Source: an uncultured Myxococcales bacterium (lineage in GTDB: Bacteria > Myxococcota_A > UBA9042 > DTJE01). Taken from it: 64,000 bases of DNA. Made by a program: the position numbers and the translations under genes. The stretch spans positions 1 through 64,000 of the forward strand of contig CALJUR010000017.1 in the NCBI GenBank assembly GCA_937975765.1, read 5' to 3'. The notes below the pieces were generated by a model. That model worked only from the letters and a program-made list of their open reading frames with translations. It ran no database searches and had not been told where the DNA came from. Positions 56,426 to 64,000 of the stretch are shown here, in pieces. Position 1 is the stretch's first letter; every line of letters begins with the position of its first letter.

Positions 56426-57243
56426 CCCTTCGCGGCCGCGGCGGCCTGCCCGGTCACGATCGCGATCGATGCGCTGGCGCCCAGCCGGTTGGCGCCCGCG
56501 GCGATCATCGTCCTCGCGTCCTCGGTGGTCCGCACCCCGCCCGAGGCCTTGACCCCCACGCCGCCGCCGACCACCTGCCGCATCAGCGCGATATCCTGCA
56601 CCGTGGCGCCGCCGGGCCCGAACCCGGTGGACGTCTTGACGAAGGCCGCGCCCGCCAGCCGGGACAGGGTGCAGGCGACGATCTTCTGGTCGCGGGACAG
56701 GAAGCCGGTCTCGAGGATGACCTTGACGGGGCAGGGGGCCGACGCCAGCACGACGCCCCGGATGTCGTCGAACACCGCGTCCAGGTCGCCGGCCTTCAGC
56801 GCGCCGACGTTCATCACCATGTCGACCTCCGCGGCGCCGTTCGCGACCGCGTCGCGGGCCTCGAACGCCTTCGCGGCGGAACTCATGGCGCCCAGAGGGA
56901 ACCCGACCACGGTCACCGTCTTCACCGGGCTGCCGGCCAGCCGGTCGCGGCACAGGCGCACGTTGGCACCGTTGACGCACACCGAGGCGAACCCGAACCG
57001 CCGGGCCTCGTCGCACAGGCGCTGCACGTCGGGCGATGTCGCGTCGGCCTTCAGCAGCGTGTGGTCGATGAACCGTGCCAGGTCCGCCGGTGCGGCCCCG
57101 GACGGAAGCGCGGCCTGGTCCCCCGCGGGCTGCCGATCGAAGGCCTGCGAATCCGGCGTCCCGGCATCCGGGCGCGCCCGCACGTGCGCCTCCACCTGTC
57201 GCACGATCTCCAGGACGTCCGCGTCCATGTCCTCGCATCCCAT
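56419..57243 (-). CDS. deoC: Deoxyribose-phosphate aldolase
   Basis: DeoC cleaves 2-deoxyribose 5-phosphate to glyceraldehyde 3-phosphate and acetaldehyde. The 274-residue protein has the Schiff-base lysine Lys203 in FVKTSTGF, Lys232 in VKASGG, Asp141 in EVDMVMNVG and IDHTLLKADAT. It ends with the C-terminal tyrosine (AKGY) important for activity. The first 50 residues are an extra Pro/Ala-rich N-terminus; ATG at codon 6 is an alternative start. It follows a lipoprotein gene by six bases. Confidence 0.94.
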   Translation of the reverse strand: MGCEDMDADVLEIVRQVEAHVRARPDAGTPDSQAFDRQPAGDQAALPSGAAPADLARFIDHTLLKADATSPDVQRLCDEARRFGFASVCVNGANVRLCRDRLAGSPVKTVTVVGFPLGAMSSAAKAFEARDAVANGAAEVDMVMNVGALKAGDLDAVFDDIRGVVLASAPCPVKVILETGFLSRDQKIVACTLSRLAGAAFVKTSTGFGPGGATVQDIALMRQVVGGGVGVKASGGVRTTEDARTMIAAGANRLGASASIAIVTGQAAAAAKGY

Positions 57244-57249
57244 CCGGCT

Positions 57250-57837
57250 TTACCTCCCGTACCCGGTCAGCGGGTCCTTGTCGGTCAGTTCCTTCTCGAA
57301 CGTCAGGGCCAGGTTCACGCCGACCGGCGGTTCCGAGGGGTCCATCCGCTCGTCCCGCAGGTCGAACAGCACGCTGCCGGCGATGCGGCCTCCCGGGTCC
57401 AGGTCGAAACGGTCCAGAACCAGGGTCCCGGTCCGGGCGACCAGGGGCTGGTCCGCCTCCGGGCAGCGCTCGGACAGGGCCAGCGACACCCGCGCCACCC
57501 CGTCCATCGCGATCGGTTGGCCCGGCGCCTGCCGGGTGGCCTCGCGCAGCAGGGGCAGGTCCATGAACTCGACCGACACCAGGTCGGACGAGGTCGGCTG
57601 GCGCCACCCCCGGCGCAGTTCCAGCGTCCCGTTCTGGTCGGAGTAGCGCACCCACACGAGGTGGTTGAACGACAGGTCCACCGGCGCCAGGACGAGGTCC
57701 TTGCCGTCGCGGCACGGGGAAACCTTCAGGGAGTCGCCGGTCAGCGTGGCCTCCTGCGCCCCGCAGGCGCACAGGGCCGCCAGGAGGGGCAGGGCGGCCA
57801 GGAGATGGCGGGCACAACCGGACGTCGCGTTCACCAT
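57250..57837 (-). CDS. Lipoprotein of unknown function
   Basis: The 195-residue protein has lipobox LCAC (Cys25). The mature domain of about 170 residues looks beta-rich, with LVLAPVDLSFNHLVWVRYSD, GTLVLDRFDLDPGGRIAGSV and LALTFEKEL, a pattern like a lipid-binding or C2-like sandwich. Two further cysteines may form a disulphide. No family was recognised. It overlaps the upstream SAM hydrolase-like gene by seven bases and lies next to deoC, a combination with no obvious shared pathway. Confidence 0.65.
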   Translation of the reverse strand: MVNATSGCARHLLAALPLLAALCACGAQEATLTGDSLKVSPCRDGKDLVLAPVDLSFNHLVWVRYSDQNGTLELRRGWRQPTSSDLVSVEFMDLPLLREATRQAPGQPIAMDGVARVSLALSERCPEADQPLVARTGTLVLDRFDLDPGGRIAGSVLFDLRDERMDPSEPPVGVNLALTFEKELTDKDPLTGYGR

Positions 57838-58622
57838 GACACCTCCAGCCGGTCGCCCGGGCGGGCCCCGAAGACGGCGTCGGCCCGGTCGCCGGCCACG
57901 GCCACCTCCAGGAACCCCGACGAGTCGGGGTGCACCGAGACCCGGGCGGCGCAGTACGGGCCCCACGCCCCGGCCTCCCGGCGCCCCGCTGCCTCGACCC
58001 GGACAGGGCAGCCGTCCGCGGGGACGGGCGCGGGGGCGTCCGCGGGGATCGAGGTCACGAGGTTCCCGAACCGGTCGACGTACACCACGCTGCCCGACAG
58101 GCGGCGCGCCCCGGGGACCCAGCCCGGGAAGGATAGCACGACCGGATCGGCGATCCGGGGGCCGACGTCCGCCGGGCGGACCTTCCCGGAAGCCAGGGCG
58201 GCGGCGGCCGGGGCGAACACGTCGCGGCCGTGGAAGGTCCGGCAGGGGGAATCCCGGCACAGGTCGGGGCGATCCAGCCGGTGCCAGGTGGCGTCGGCGC
58301 CGGCGGCCAGGGACATCAGACCGTTGTCGGGGCCTACCCACGCGGCGTTCCCGGTGGCGGCGACCACCGGTCGTCGATCGGTGCCGACGCCCGGGTCCAC
58401 CACCGCCAGGAAGACCGTTCCCGAAGGGAAGGAAGGGAGGATCCGGCGCAGCACGAAGGCGCCGGACCCGACGTCCTGCGGGGCGATCTCGTGCGTCGCG
58501 TCCACGATCCGCACCCGGGGGAAGCGGGACAGCAGGACGCCGTGGACCTCGCCCACGTAGCCGTCGCGCAGCCCGAAGTCGGACAGGAAGACCACGATTC
58601 CGCTGGGGCGGAAGGGGATCAT
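57831..58622 (-). CDS. SAM hydroxide adenosyltransferase family protein (DUF62)
   Basis: The family splits S-adenosylmethionine into adenosine and methionine using water. The 263-residue protein has the conserved blocks LSDFGLRDGYVGEVHGVL, FLAVVDPGVGTDRRPVV, GPDNGLMSLAAG, TFHGRDVFAPAAAALA and the C-terminal VYVDRFGNLVTSIP. The Asp-Arg-His triad of the hydrolase group should lie in DGY, DPGVGTDRR and FHGRD. Fluorinase or chlorinase activity is unlikely without their special loops. Overlaps with genes on both sides show tight co-translation. Confidence 0.9.
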   Translation of the reverse strand: MIPFRPSGIVVFLSDFGLRDGYVGEVHGVLLSRFPRVRIVDATHEIAPQDVGSGAFVLRRILPSFPSGTVFLAVVDPGVGTDRRPVVAATGNAAWVGPDNGLMSLAAGADATWHRLDRPDLCRDSPCRTFHGRDVFAPAAAALASGKVRPADVGPRIADPVVLSFPGWVPGARRLSGSVVYVDRFGNLVTSIPADAPAPVPADGCPVRVEAAGRREAGAWGPYCAARVSVHPDSSGFLEVAVAGDRADAVFGARPGDRLEVSW

Positions 58623-59836
58623 GGGGTGGGGGATTCCTCCCGGCGGATCGTGACCTGGCGGATGATCACGGAGTCCTGGGGCCGGCTCTCGCGATCCGCC
58701 GCCTGGGTGATCCGCTGGATCGTCTCGAGGGGGCCGCACTGCCCGAAGATGGTGGCCCGGTCGTCCCGGTCGGGGTCCGGGGCCGCGGTGATGTAGACAC
58801 GGGCCGCGCCCTGGTTCGGCCGGCCCAGGTTGTCGATCCCCAGCCGCCCCGGGAGGTCATGGCGCAGCGACAGGTCCGGTTCGTCCGGGATCGAGAAGCC
58901 CGGACCCGCGCAGGCGACACGGTCGGCACACCCGAACGAGAAGAAAATCCCCGGCCTGGCACGGGTCACCAACTGCCCGTCGTAGAAGGGGCGCCGGTCC
59001 CAGGTCTTCGTGGCCGGATCCTGGAAGGCGCGGCGCCCGCGGGCCAGCCCCACGAACGTCGCAACGGCACGGGGGGCCTTCTCGGGAAACAGCCCGCATT
59101 CCAGCCTGCCTTCGGAGGTGTCGATCACGGCGACCAGCCGGCCCTTGCCGGGGAGATCCGACACGGTCTCGGCCAGGGGGACGTCCCGGTTCGAGGGGTC
59201 CGGAGCGCCGGGATCGGGCGGGGCCCACCTCTCGGAAGCGACGGGGTCGTACCGGTATCCAATCGCCCGCCGCAGCATCACGGCGAAACGGACCGGGAGC
59301 GGGGCGGGAGGAGGCGACTTCGCGGTCGCGGCGCCCTTGCCGCGAGCGGGATTCGAGGGTGCCTGCACGATCGGCGCCTTGTCGCCGGGGGCGGGCGGGA
59401 TCTCCAGCGTCAGGACGACCCGGCCGCCCTGGACCTGGCCGTCCAGCACCTTGCCGGACAGCGCGGCCTGGATCTCCGTCGCCGGGCGGTGCAGGAAGCC
59501 GCGATCCCTCTTGGGGATGTACGGGACCAGCGTCGAGGGATTGCCGGCCGCCGCCAGCGCGCGCATGCCCTCGAGGACCTGCCGGGCCTCGTCCACCGTG
59601 GGGGCGGACGGCGGCGCGACGGGTGCGGGACTGGCCCCGGCGGCCGGCGCCGCTGGCACGGGCCGGGCGGCTTCCTCGGCGGGTGCGGTCGGGGCGGACG
59701 CGACCCGGGGCGATGCGGCCGGGGCCGATACGGTGCGGGAGGTCGCGGCCGGGGTTGCCGGGGGATTCGGGGCGGAAGGGTCCCCGCAGGCGACGACCAT
59801 CGCGGCCAGCAGCAGGACAGGAATGCGTGGGATCAT
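58619..59836 (-). CDS. Cyclophilin-type peptidyl-prolyl isomerase lipoprotein
   Basis: The 405-residue lipoprotein has lipobox VVAC (Cys17) and an Ala/Pro linker of about 65 residues. A small helical domain and then a cyclophilin domain (from about 240) follow, with TSEGRLECGLFPEKAPRAVATFVGLARG and FYDGQLVTRARPG. The catalytic arginine is kept in VTRARPG, but the usual preceding histidine of FHR is replaced. RVYITAAPDPDRDDRATIFGQ matches the C-terminal signature. It probably assists folding of envelope proteins. Its stop overlaps the DUF62 start. Confidence 0.86.
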   Translation of the reverse strand: MIPRIPVLLLAAMVVACGDPSAPNPPATPAATSRTVSAPAASPRVASAPTAPAEEAARPVPAAPAAGASPAPVAPPSAPTVDEARQVLEGMRALAAAGNPSTLVPYIPKRDRGFLHRPATEIQAALSGKVLDGQVQGGRVVLTLEIPPAPGDKAPIVQAPSNPARGKGAATAKSPPPAPLPVRFAVMLRRAIGYRYDPVASERWAPPDPGAPDPSNRDVPLAETVSDLPGKGRLVAVIDTSEGRLECGLFPEKAPRAVATFVGLARGRRAFQDPATKTWDRRPFYDGQLVTRARPGIFFSFGCADRVACAGPGFSIPDEPDLSLRHDLPGRLGIDNLGRPNQGAARVYITAAPDPDRDDRATIFGQCGPLETIQRITQAADRESRPQDSVIIRQVTIRREESPTP

Positions 59837-59917
59837 CGCGGCCCCCGGTTCCGGGCGGGCTCGCGCGGTCCGCGAGGCGGCCCGGGGGCGCCACGGCGGA
59901 GACGTCGGGACGGCCGG

Positions 59918-60358
59918 TCAGGCGCCCGGCGGGATCGGCGGGACGCTGCCGGCAGCCTGCCGCGCCGAGCCTTCGCGTCCTTCCATCACGCAGTTGCCGT
60001 CGAAGATCGCGCCCTTCTGCACGACCAGGCTGCCGGCCTGCATGTTGCCGCGCAGGCGGCCAGGGGCATGAAGTTCCACGCCGGTCTTCGCCCGGATGTT
60101 CCCCACCACCTCGCCCTGGACGATCACGGTGTCGACCGCGATCTCGGCCTTCACGCGAGCGCCTTCGCCGACGATCAGCGTGCCGTCCGAGAAGATTTCA
60201 CCAGTGAACTTCCCGTCGATGCGGACGATGCCCTCGAAGGTCAGCTTGCCTTCGAACTCGCTGCCTCGGCCCAGAAGGGCGTTGACGTCACCGGGACGGG
60301 CGGGACCCTGCGGACCGGAATTCATGGGTTTGACCTCGCTGTTGCTGGCGGCCGGCAT
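59918..60358 (-). CDS. Bactofilin (DUF583)
   Basis: Bactofilins polymerise without nucleotide into filaments of right-handed beta-helix subunits that organise cell shape or polarity. The 146-residue protein has the family core: GSEFEGKLTFEGIVRIDGKF, then GTLIVGEGARVKAEIAVDTVIVQGEVVGNIRA and GVELHAPGRLRGNM. Flexible tails flank it. Two starts are possible: ATG 60358 with GGAGAGGAAG, which I chose, or ATG 60325 with GAGGT. It has its own consensus promoter and is the first gene of the minus-strand run. Confidence 0.93.
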   Translation of the reverse strand: MPAASNSEVKPMNSGPQGPARPGDVNALLGRGSEFEGKLTFEGIVRIDGKFTGEIFSDGTLIVGEGARVKAEIAVDTVIVQGEVVGNIRAKTGVELHAPGRLRGNMQAGSLVVQKGAIFDGNCVMEGREGSARQAAGSVPPIPPGA

Positions 60359-60388
60359 GGCCGGTCTTCCTCTCCGAAGAACGGTGGA

Positions 60389-60417
60389 ACAGTAGTCCGA
60401 ACGCCCGGACGAGTCAA
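60389..60417 (-). promoter_or_regulatory. Promoter of the bactofilin gene
   Basis: On the minus strand, TTGACT (60417-60412), a 17-base spacer and TACTGT (60394-60389), 31 bases upstream of the chosen ATG. Confidence 0.7.
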
Positions 60418-60479
60418 TCCCGCCGTGTCCGCCCGGCCGGATTCCGCCAGCAGGTTTCGCTCGTCCGCGAGGGCGATGG

Positions 60480-60485
60480 TAGAAT
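60480..60485 (+). promoter_or_regulatory. Candidate -10 of the zinc-ribbon TPR gene
   Basis: TAGAAT at 60480-60485, the same hexamer as upstream of 51859 and 30039, with only a weak -35 (TTCGCT, 18-base spacer). The leader would be about 14 bases. Confidence 0.4.
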
Positions 60486-60505
60486 CCCCGCCGATGGAGG
60501 TGTCC

Positions 60506-63500
60506 ATGGCGGTCAAATGCCCCTTCTGCGGCGATCGAATCGAGTGGAACGGCGAGCCGGACAACTCGATGGTGCAGTGCGAGACCTGCCACGCCACCGT
60601 GGATGCGCACCTCGCGGATCCTCTGCCGGACGTGCAGGCGGAAATGGCGCCTCCGGCACAGCCCGCCCGCGGCGAGCCCGGCATGCGGGGAAGCGCCGCG
60701 CCCGAGGCCGTCGGCGTCGGGTCGTACTCGCTGAAGTCCAACGACATGAAGCACGCCAAGGAGACGGTGTTCGGCGCCGCGGCCTACCGGTCGCCGGCCC
60801 CGAAGGCGCCCGCGGACGCCCAGGACGAGTTCGCGGCCCCCGCGGCCGAGCCCGGCCCCAGGGATGCCTTCCGGTTCCGCGCCGTCGAGACCCAGCCGCC
60901 CGCGCCGCCCCCTCCGCCGCGCGCCCCGAAATCGACCGCGCAGGACAAGTTGTCGATCGCCTACCGGCCCGACCAGATCGGCGAGGACGTCGGCCCCGAG
61001 ATCCCCGCGCAGCCGGACCTGTCGATGGGGCAGGCCGACATGAACCAGACCCTGGACCGGCTGAGCGGCTTCGTGCTGGACACCACGCCCAGCCCGCCCC
61101 CCCAGCCCCCCCCGCCGCCGCAGGAAGGCAGCCCGGGCGGCGTCCGGCTGGATGACCTGGACCTGTCGTTCGACGACCTGCAGCCGCTGAGGATGCCGGA
61201 ATCCACCGGTTCGCCCCGTGCGGCCGGGGATCCGGGGACCACCCTGGACCTCGACGCCGTGATGAAGGAGGAGTCGTTCGCGGACGCCCTGCCGCCGTGG
61301 GCCGAGCCCGAGCCCCCGCCTGCTTCCCAGGCCGCTTCCCGGGCCGAATCGCCGTGGAGCGTCGAACCGGCGGCCTCCTCCCCGCCTCCCGCCCAGGGCC
61401 CCGCGCCCTCGGGTTTCGGCGAGGACTGGATGCAGACGCCGGCTCCCGATCAGGCCCCGGGGGCGGAGGGCGTGCCGCCGTCCCAGGAGTTCGGGTTCGA
61501 GGCTGGCGTCGGGGCTGCCGCGGGATTCGGCGAATCGCTGTTCGAGGGGGCTCCCGGCGGTTCGCTGCAATTGGACATGCCCTCGTCGCAGGGCGCCGGT
61601 GGCGTGGCCGGTGCGCCTCCCCCGGCGGGACCCGTCGGGGCCGCCGCAGTTCCCGCGGTCGGCAAGGGGAAGAAGGGATCGAAGGCCCCGCGCGCGAAGG
61701 GCGCCTCCTCGAAGCCGGTCGGCAAGCCCATCCTGCTGGGGCTGCTGCTGGTGGTGCTGGTCGGCCTGATCCTGGGACAGACCCAGTACGGGTACTTCGG
61801 CATCAACCTGCTGGGCGGTGGCAAGGGGCCTGCCCCGGGAGGTCTGCTGGTGGCACCGGGCAGGCCCGCCGAGCCGTCGAAGGGCGTGCCCGACCGGCGC
61901 GACGCCTGGCAGAAGGAGGTTGTCCGGCTGCAGCGGCTGGCGGTCGACAACCCGAAGGACACGCAGGTGAAGTCGGACCTGCTGATCCTGCTGGCCCGCT
62001 TCCGCGAGCGGTTCCCGTCCGCGGTGGCCGCGGATCCGGCGTCGGTGACGCGCCTGAAGGACCTGCTGGTCCAGGTGCGGTTGCCGGGCGAGCAGGGGGA
62101 CCTGGTGAAGGCCCTCGACCTGATGTTCCTGGGCAAGTGGGAGGAGGCGAAGCCGCTGCTGGAACGGCTGGCCGCCATGGGGGAGGACCCGTACATCCCG
62201 TATCTCCAGGGGAGGCTGGCGCTGGCGCAGGGGCGCACCGACGACGCGCAACGCGATTTCGAGAAGGCCCTGGCGGGCGATGCCTCGATGCTGGCGGCGG
62301 CGTATTCCAACGGCCTGGTCCAGTTGAAGAAGAAGGACCTGGCGAAGGCCCGGGCGATCTTCGAGTCGATCCTGGGACGGGAGGGCGATCACCTGGGCGC
62401 GCGCCTGGGGCTGGCCGAGGTTTCCCTGGCATCCGGGGACGCCGACGGTGCGCGCCGGATGGCCGGGGAAGTCATCGCGAAGGCCCAGCCGGGCGCCGAT
62501 GCCGACGACCTCTTCGGGGCGCACCTGCTGCTGTCGCGCGTGGAGAACCAGAAGGGGGCCAGGGAGGAGCGGCTGCGCGAACTCCGCGCGGCGCTGGGCA
62601 TCCGTCCCACGGACCAGGATGCGGCCGTCGAGGTCGCGACCCTCCTGCGCGCGGACGGCAAGCCCGGCGAGGCGCTGGCTGCCCTGGGGCCGGCCCGCGA
62701 GGCCGGGAGGGATGCCGCCGAATTCCTGCGCGCCTACGCCCTGGCGGCGTTCGCGGACGACAAGGGGGACCTGGCCGAGGCTGCGGTGGCCGAGGGCATC
62801 CAGAAGCACCCGAAGAACCCGGTCTTCCACGTGCTGCGGGGACGGAACGAGTTGGAGCACCGGCGCATGCGGTCGGCGATCTCGTCCTTCGAGGAGGCCC
62901 TGAAGGTCGATCCGTCCTTCGAGGAGGCGTGGGTCCTGCTGGCGAAGTGCCTGGCCTCCGAGGGGCGCCTGGCCGAGGCGTCGGAACGCCTGCGGGACGG
63001 CCTGTCGAAGACCAACCAGGCCGCCGGGCTGCTGCTGGCGCTGGCCCAGTTGCAGAAGGACTCGCACGACATGGTGAACGCCGAGACGACGCTGCGGCAG
63101 GCCGTGTCGAAGGACCCCGGAAACGCCCTGGCCTTGCAGGACCTGGGCCTGATCGTGGCCGGCCAGGGGCGCATGGAAGAAGCCGTCAAGATCCTGTCCG
63201 ACCTGGACGCCAGGCGGCAACTGGACCGGGAAGGCGTGCTGGGATACGCCCGGGCCCTGATGGTTCTGCGCCAGCCGGGCCAGGCCCGCGAGGTGCTGCA
63301 GCGGGTACACGACGCCCAGGCCGAGGACTGGGACGTCGCGGCCGAACTGGGCCGCGCGCTGTACGAGTCCGGCCAGGACAAGGAGGCCGAGACGGTGCTG
63401 CGCAAGGTCATCCAGATGCGCCCGTCGCACCACACGTCCTTCTACTACCTGGGCCGGCTCTTCACGGGCCGCGGCGATCGCGAACGTGCCCGGGATGCCT

Positions 63501-64000
63501 TCGAGAACGCGATCAAGGCCGACAGCCGGGACCCGCTGGCCCGGATCGAGCTGGCGCGCCTGCTGCTGGAGACGAAGGACGTCGAGTCGACCCGACTGGC
63601 GAAGAACCAGCTGGACGCCGTGCTGGGCGCATACTCGCGCAACGAGGTCGCGGAGGAGGAGCGGGACCCCGACGCCTACCTGATGCACGGGAGGATCCTG
63701 TTCGACGAGCAGAAGTACTCCCTGGCGATGAAGGACTTCGAGGCGGCCCTGGCGCGTGCGCCCACCCGCACCGACATCATGGTGGGCTTCGCCCGCTCCC
63801 TGTTCGAGTCGGCCCGATACGACGACGCCAAGCCGTACCTGCGGCAGGTGCTGTCACGCGACTCGCAGCACCCGGAGGCGAACTTCCTGATGGGCCGGAT
63901 CCTGGTCCGGGAGGGGAAGTCGAGGCAGGCCCGCGAGCACCTGGAAAAGGTCGTCCAGCGCGACCCGCGATCGTTCCCCGAGGCCCACCGGCTGCTGGGG
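60506..64000 (+). CDS. Zinc-ribbon / single-TM / periplasmic TPR protein, cut by the window end
   Basis: At least 1165 residues are present with no stop before the window end. ATG 60506 follows GGAGGTGTCC. The protein starts with a zinc ribbon (Cys5, 8, 25, 28; MAVKCPFCGDRIEWNG), then about 370 residues of Pro/Ala-rich disorder. One membrane helix at about 408-426 (ILLGLLLVVLVGLILGQ) is preceded by a Lys-rich stretch, so the N-terminus should be cytoplasmic. About 700 residues of TPRs follow, for example HPEANFLMGRILVREGKSRQ. Myxococcus GltJ (AgmX) also has an N-terminal zinc finger and a membrane segment, and GltI (AgmK) is a giant TPR protein. A link is possible but unproven. Confidence 0.85.
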   Translation, partial: MAVKCPFCGDRIEWNGEPDNSMVQCETCHATVDAHLADPLPDVQAEMAPPAQPARGEPGMRGSAAPEAVGVGSYSLKSNDMKHAKETVFGAAAYRSPAPKAPADAQDEFAAPAAEPGPRDAFRFRAVETQPPAPPPPPRAPKSTAQDKLSIAYRPDQIGEDVGPEIPAQPDLSMGQADMNQTLDRLSGFVLDTTPSPPPQPPPPPQEGSPGGVRLDDLDLSFDDLQPLRMPESTGSPRAAGDPGTTLDLDAVMKEESFADALPPWAEPEPPPASQAASRAESPWSVEPAASSPPPAQGPAPSGFGEDWMQTPAPDQAPGAEGVPPSQEFGFEAGVGAAAGFGESLFEGAPGGSLQLDMPSSQGAGGVAGAPPPAGPVGAAAVPAVGKGKKGSKAPRAKGASSKPVGKPILLGLLLVVLVGLILGQTQYGYFGINLLGGGKGPAPGGLLVAPGRPAEPSKGVPDRRDAWQKEVVRLQRLAVDNPKDTQVKSDLLILLARFRERFPSAVAADPASVTRLKDLLVQVRLPGEQGDLVKALDLMFLGKWEEAKPLLERLAAMGEDPYIPYLQGRLALAQGRTDDAQRDFEKALAGDASMLAAAYSNGLVQLKKKDLAKARAIFESILGREGDHLGARLGLAEVSLASGDADGARRMAGEVIAKAQPGADADDLFGAHLLLSRVENQKGAREERLRELRAALGIRPTDQDAAVEVATLLRADGKPGEALAALGPAREAGRDAAEFLRAYALAAFADDKGDLAEAAVAEGIQKHPKNPVFHVLRGRNELEHRRMRSAISSFEEALKVDPSFEEAWVLLAKCLASEGRLAEASERLRDGLSKTNQAAGLLLALAQLQKDSHDMVNAETTLRQAVSKDPGNALALQDLGLIVAGQGRMEEAVKILSDLDARRQLDREGVLGYARALMVLRQPGQAREVLQRVHDAQAEDWDVAAELGRALYESGQDKEAETVLRKVIQMRPSHHTSFYYLGRLFTGRGDRERARDAFENAIKADSRDPLARIELARLLLETKDVESTRLAKNQLDAVLGAYSRNEVAEEERDPDAYLMHGRILFDEQKYSLAMKDFEAALARAPTRTDIMVGFARSLFESARYDDAKPYLRQVLSRDSQHPEANFLMGRILVREGKSRQAREHLEKVVQRDPRSFPEAHRLLG

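Noticed and set aside
59918..63688. A continuous minus-strand frame of 1256 codons extending upstream of the bactofilin
   Set aside because: Only the last 146 codons are bactofilin-like. The rest is antisense to the zinc-ribbon/TPR gene, and a good promoter and ribosome site lie just before 60358.

Overview
The window is one end of a short-read assembled contig from a very GC-rich Gram-negative bacterium. Its first 46 bases are Illumina adapter, not genome. Several things point to Myxococcota or a related uncultured deltaproteobacterial lineage: many Cys-lipidated proteins of unknown function, MopE-type Asp/Cys metal-binding repeats, a TPR/beta-barrel envelope cluster resembling the Myxococcus Glt/Nfs machineries, a bactofilin, and operons such as glyQ-glyS-ppdK and zapA-(6S)-rny. 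That assignment is inferred from gene content; no rRNA is present to confirm it.

Layout. 1-21.6 kb is all on the plus strand. It starts with a TPR lipoprotein, then glyQ-glyS-ppdK, two propeller-like lipoproteins and a vWA lipoprotein. These are followed by an outer-membrane barrel, three large TPR proteins (the last two overlap by 4 bases), an 86-residue secreted protein and a small lipoprotein. 21.6-26.1 kb is on the minus strand: a tightly overlapped unit with a degenerate M20-like protein, a NamZ-type muramidase, nadD, a DUF2520 Rossmann protein and a membrane protein. 26.1-32.7 kb is mixed: a HAD phosphatase, tRNA-Val and tRNA-Asp with their own promoter and terminator, a NifU/Nfu domain protein, a lone hutH, a sirtuin, a ChaN-like protein and a KOW-domain protein. 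32.7-41.2 kb is on the minus strand: two coupled lipoproteins (one a metallophosphoesterase), rng-xerC-hslV-hslU, and a Cys-rich lipoprotein.

41.3-47.0 kb (plus) holds a DUF3467 protein, malQ, a small ORF, zapA, a probable 6S RNA, rny and tyrS. 47.1-51.7 kb (minus) is a four-gene unit in which two unknown proteins precede phoH and ybeY. At 51.9-55.1 kb is a 1078-residue MopE-like lipoprotein. It is followed by a 33-residue bS22/AURKAIP1-like gene, lipA, and a minus-strand run (bactofilin, cyclophilin lipoprotein, SAM hydroxide adenosyltransferase, lipoprotein, deoC). The window ends inside a large protein with an N-terminal zinc ribbon, one membrane segment and periplasmic TPRs.

Seven copies of a short GTAG-headed GC-rich palindrome (REP-like) lie only between genes. 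Two inverted pairs sit exactly in convergent intergenic gaps. Recognisable promoters share a TTGACN-17-TANNNT pattern. The most interesting system is the envelope TPR/barrel cluster at 10.8-21.6 kb, whose order matches the A/B-C-D-E-F part of Glt/Nfs. The zinc-ribbon/TPR protein at the window end may be related to it.
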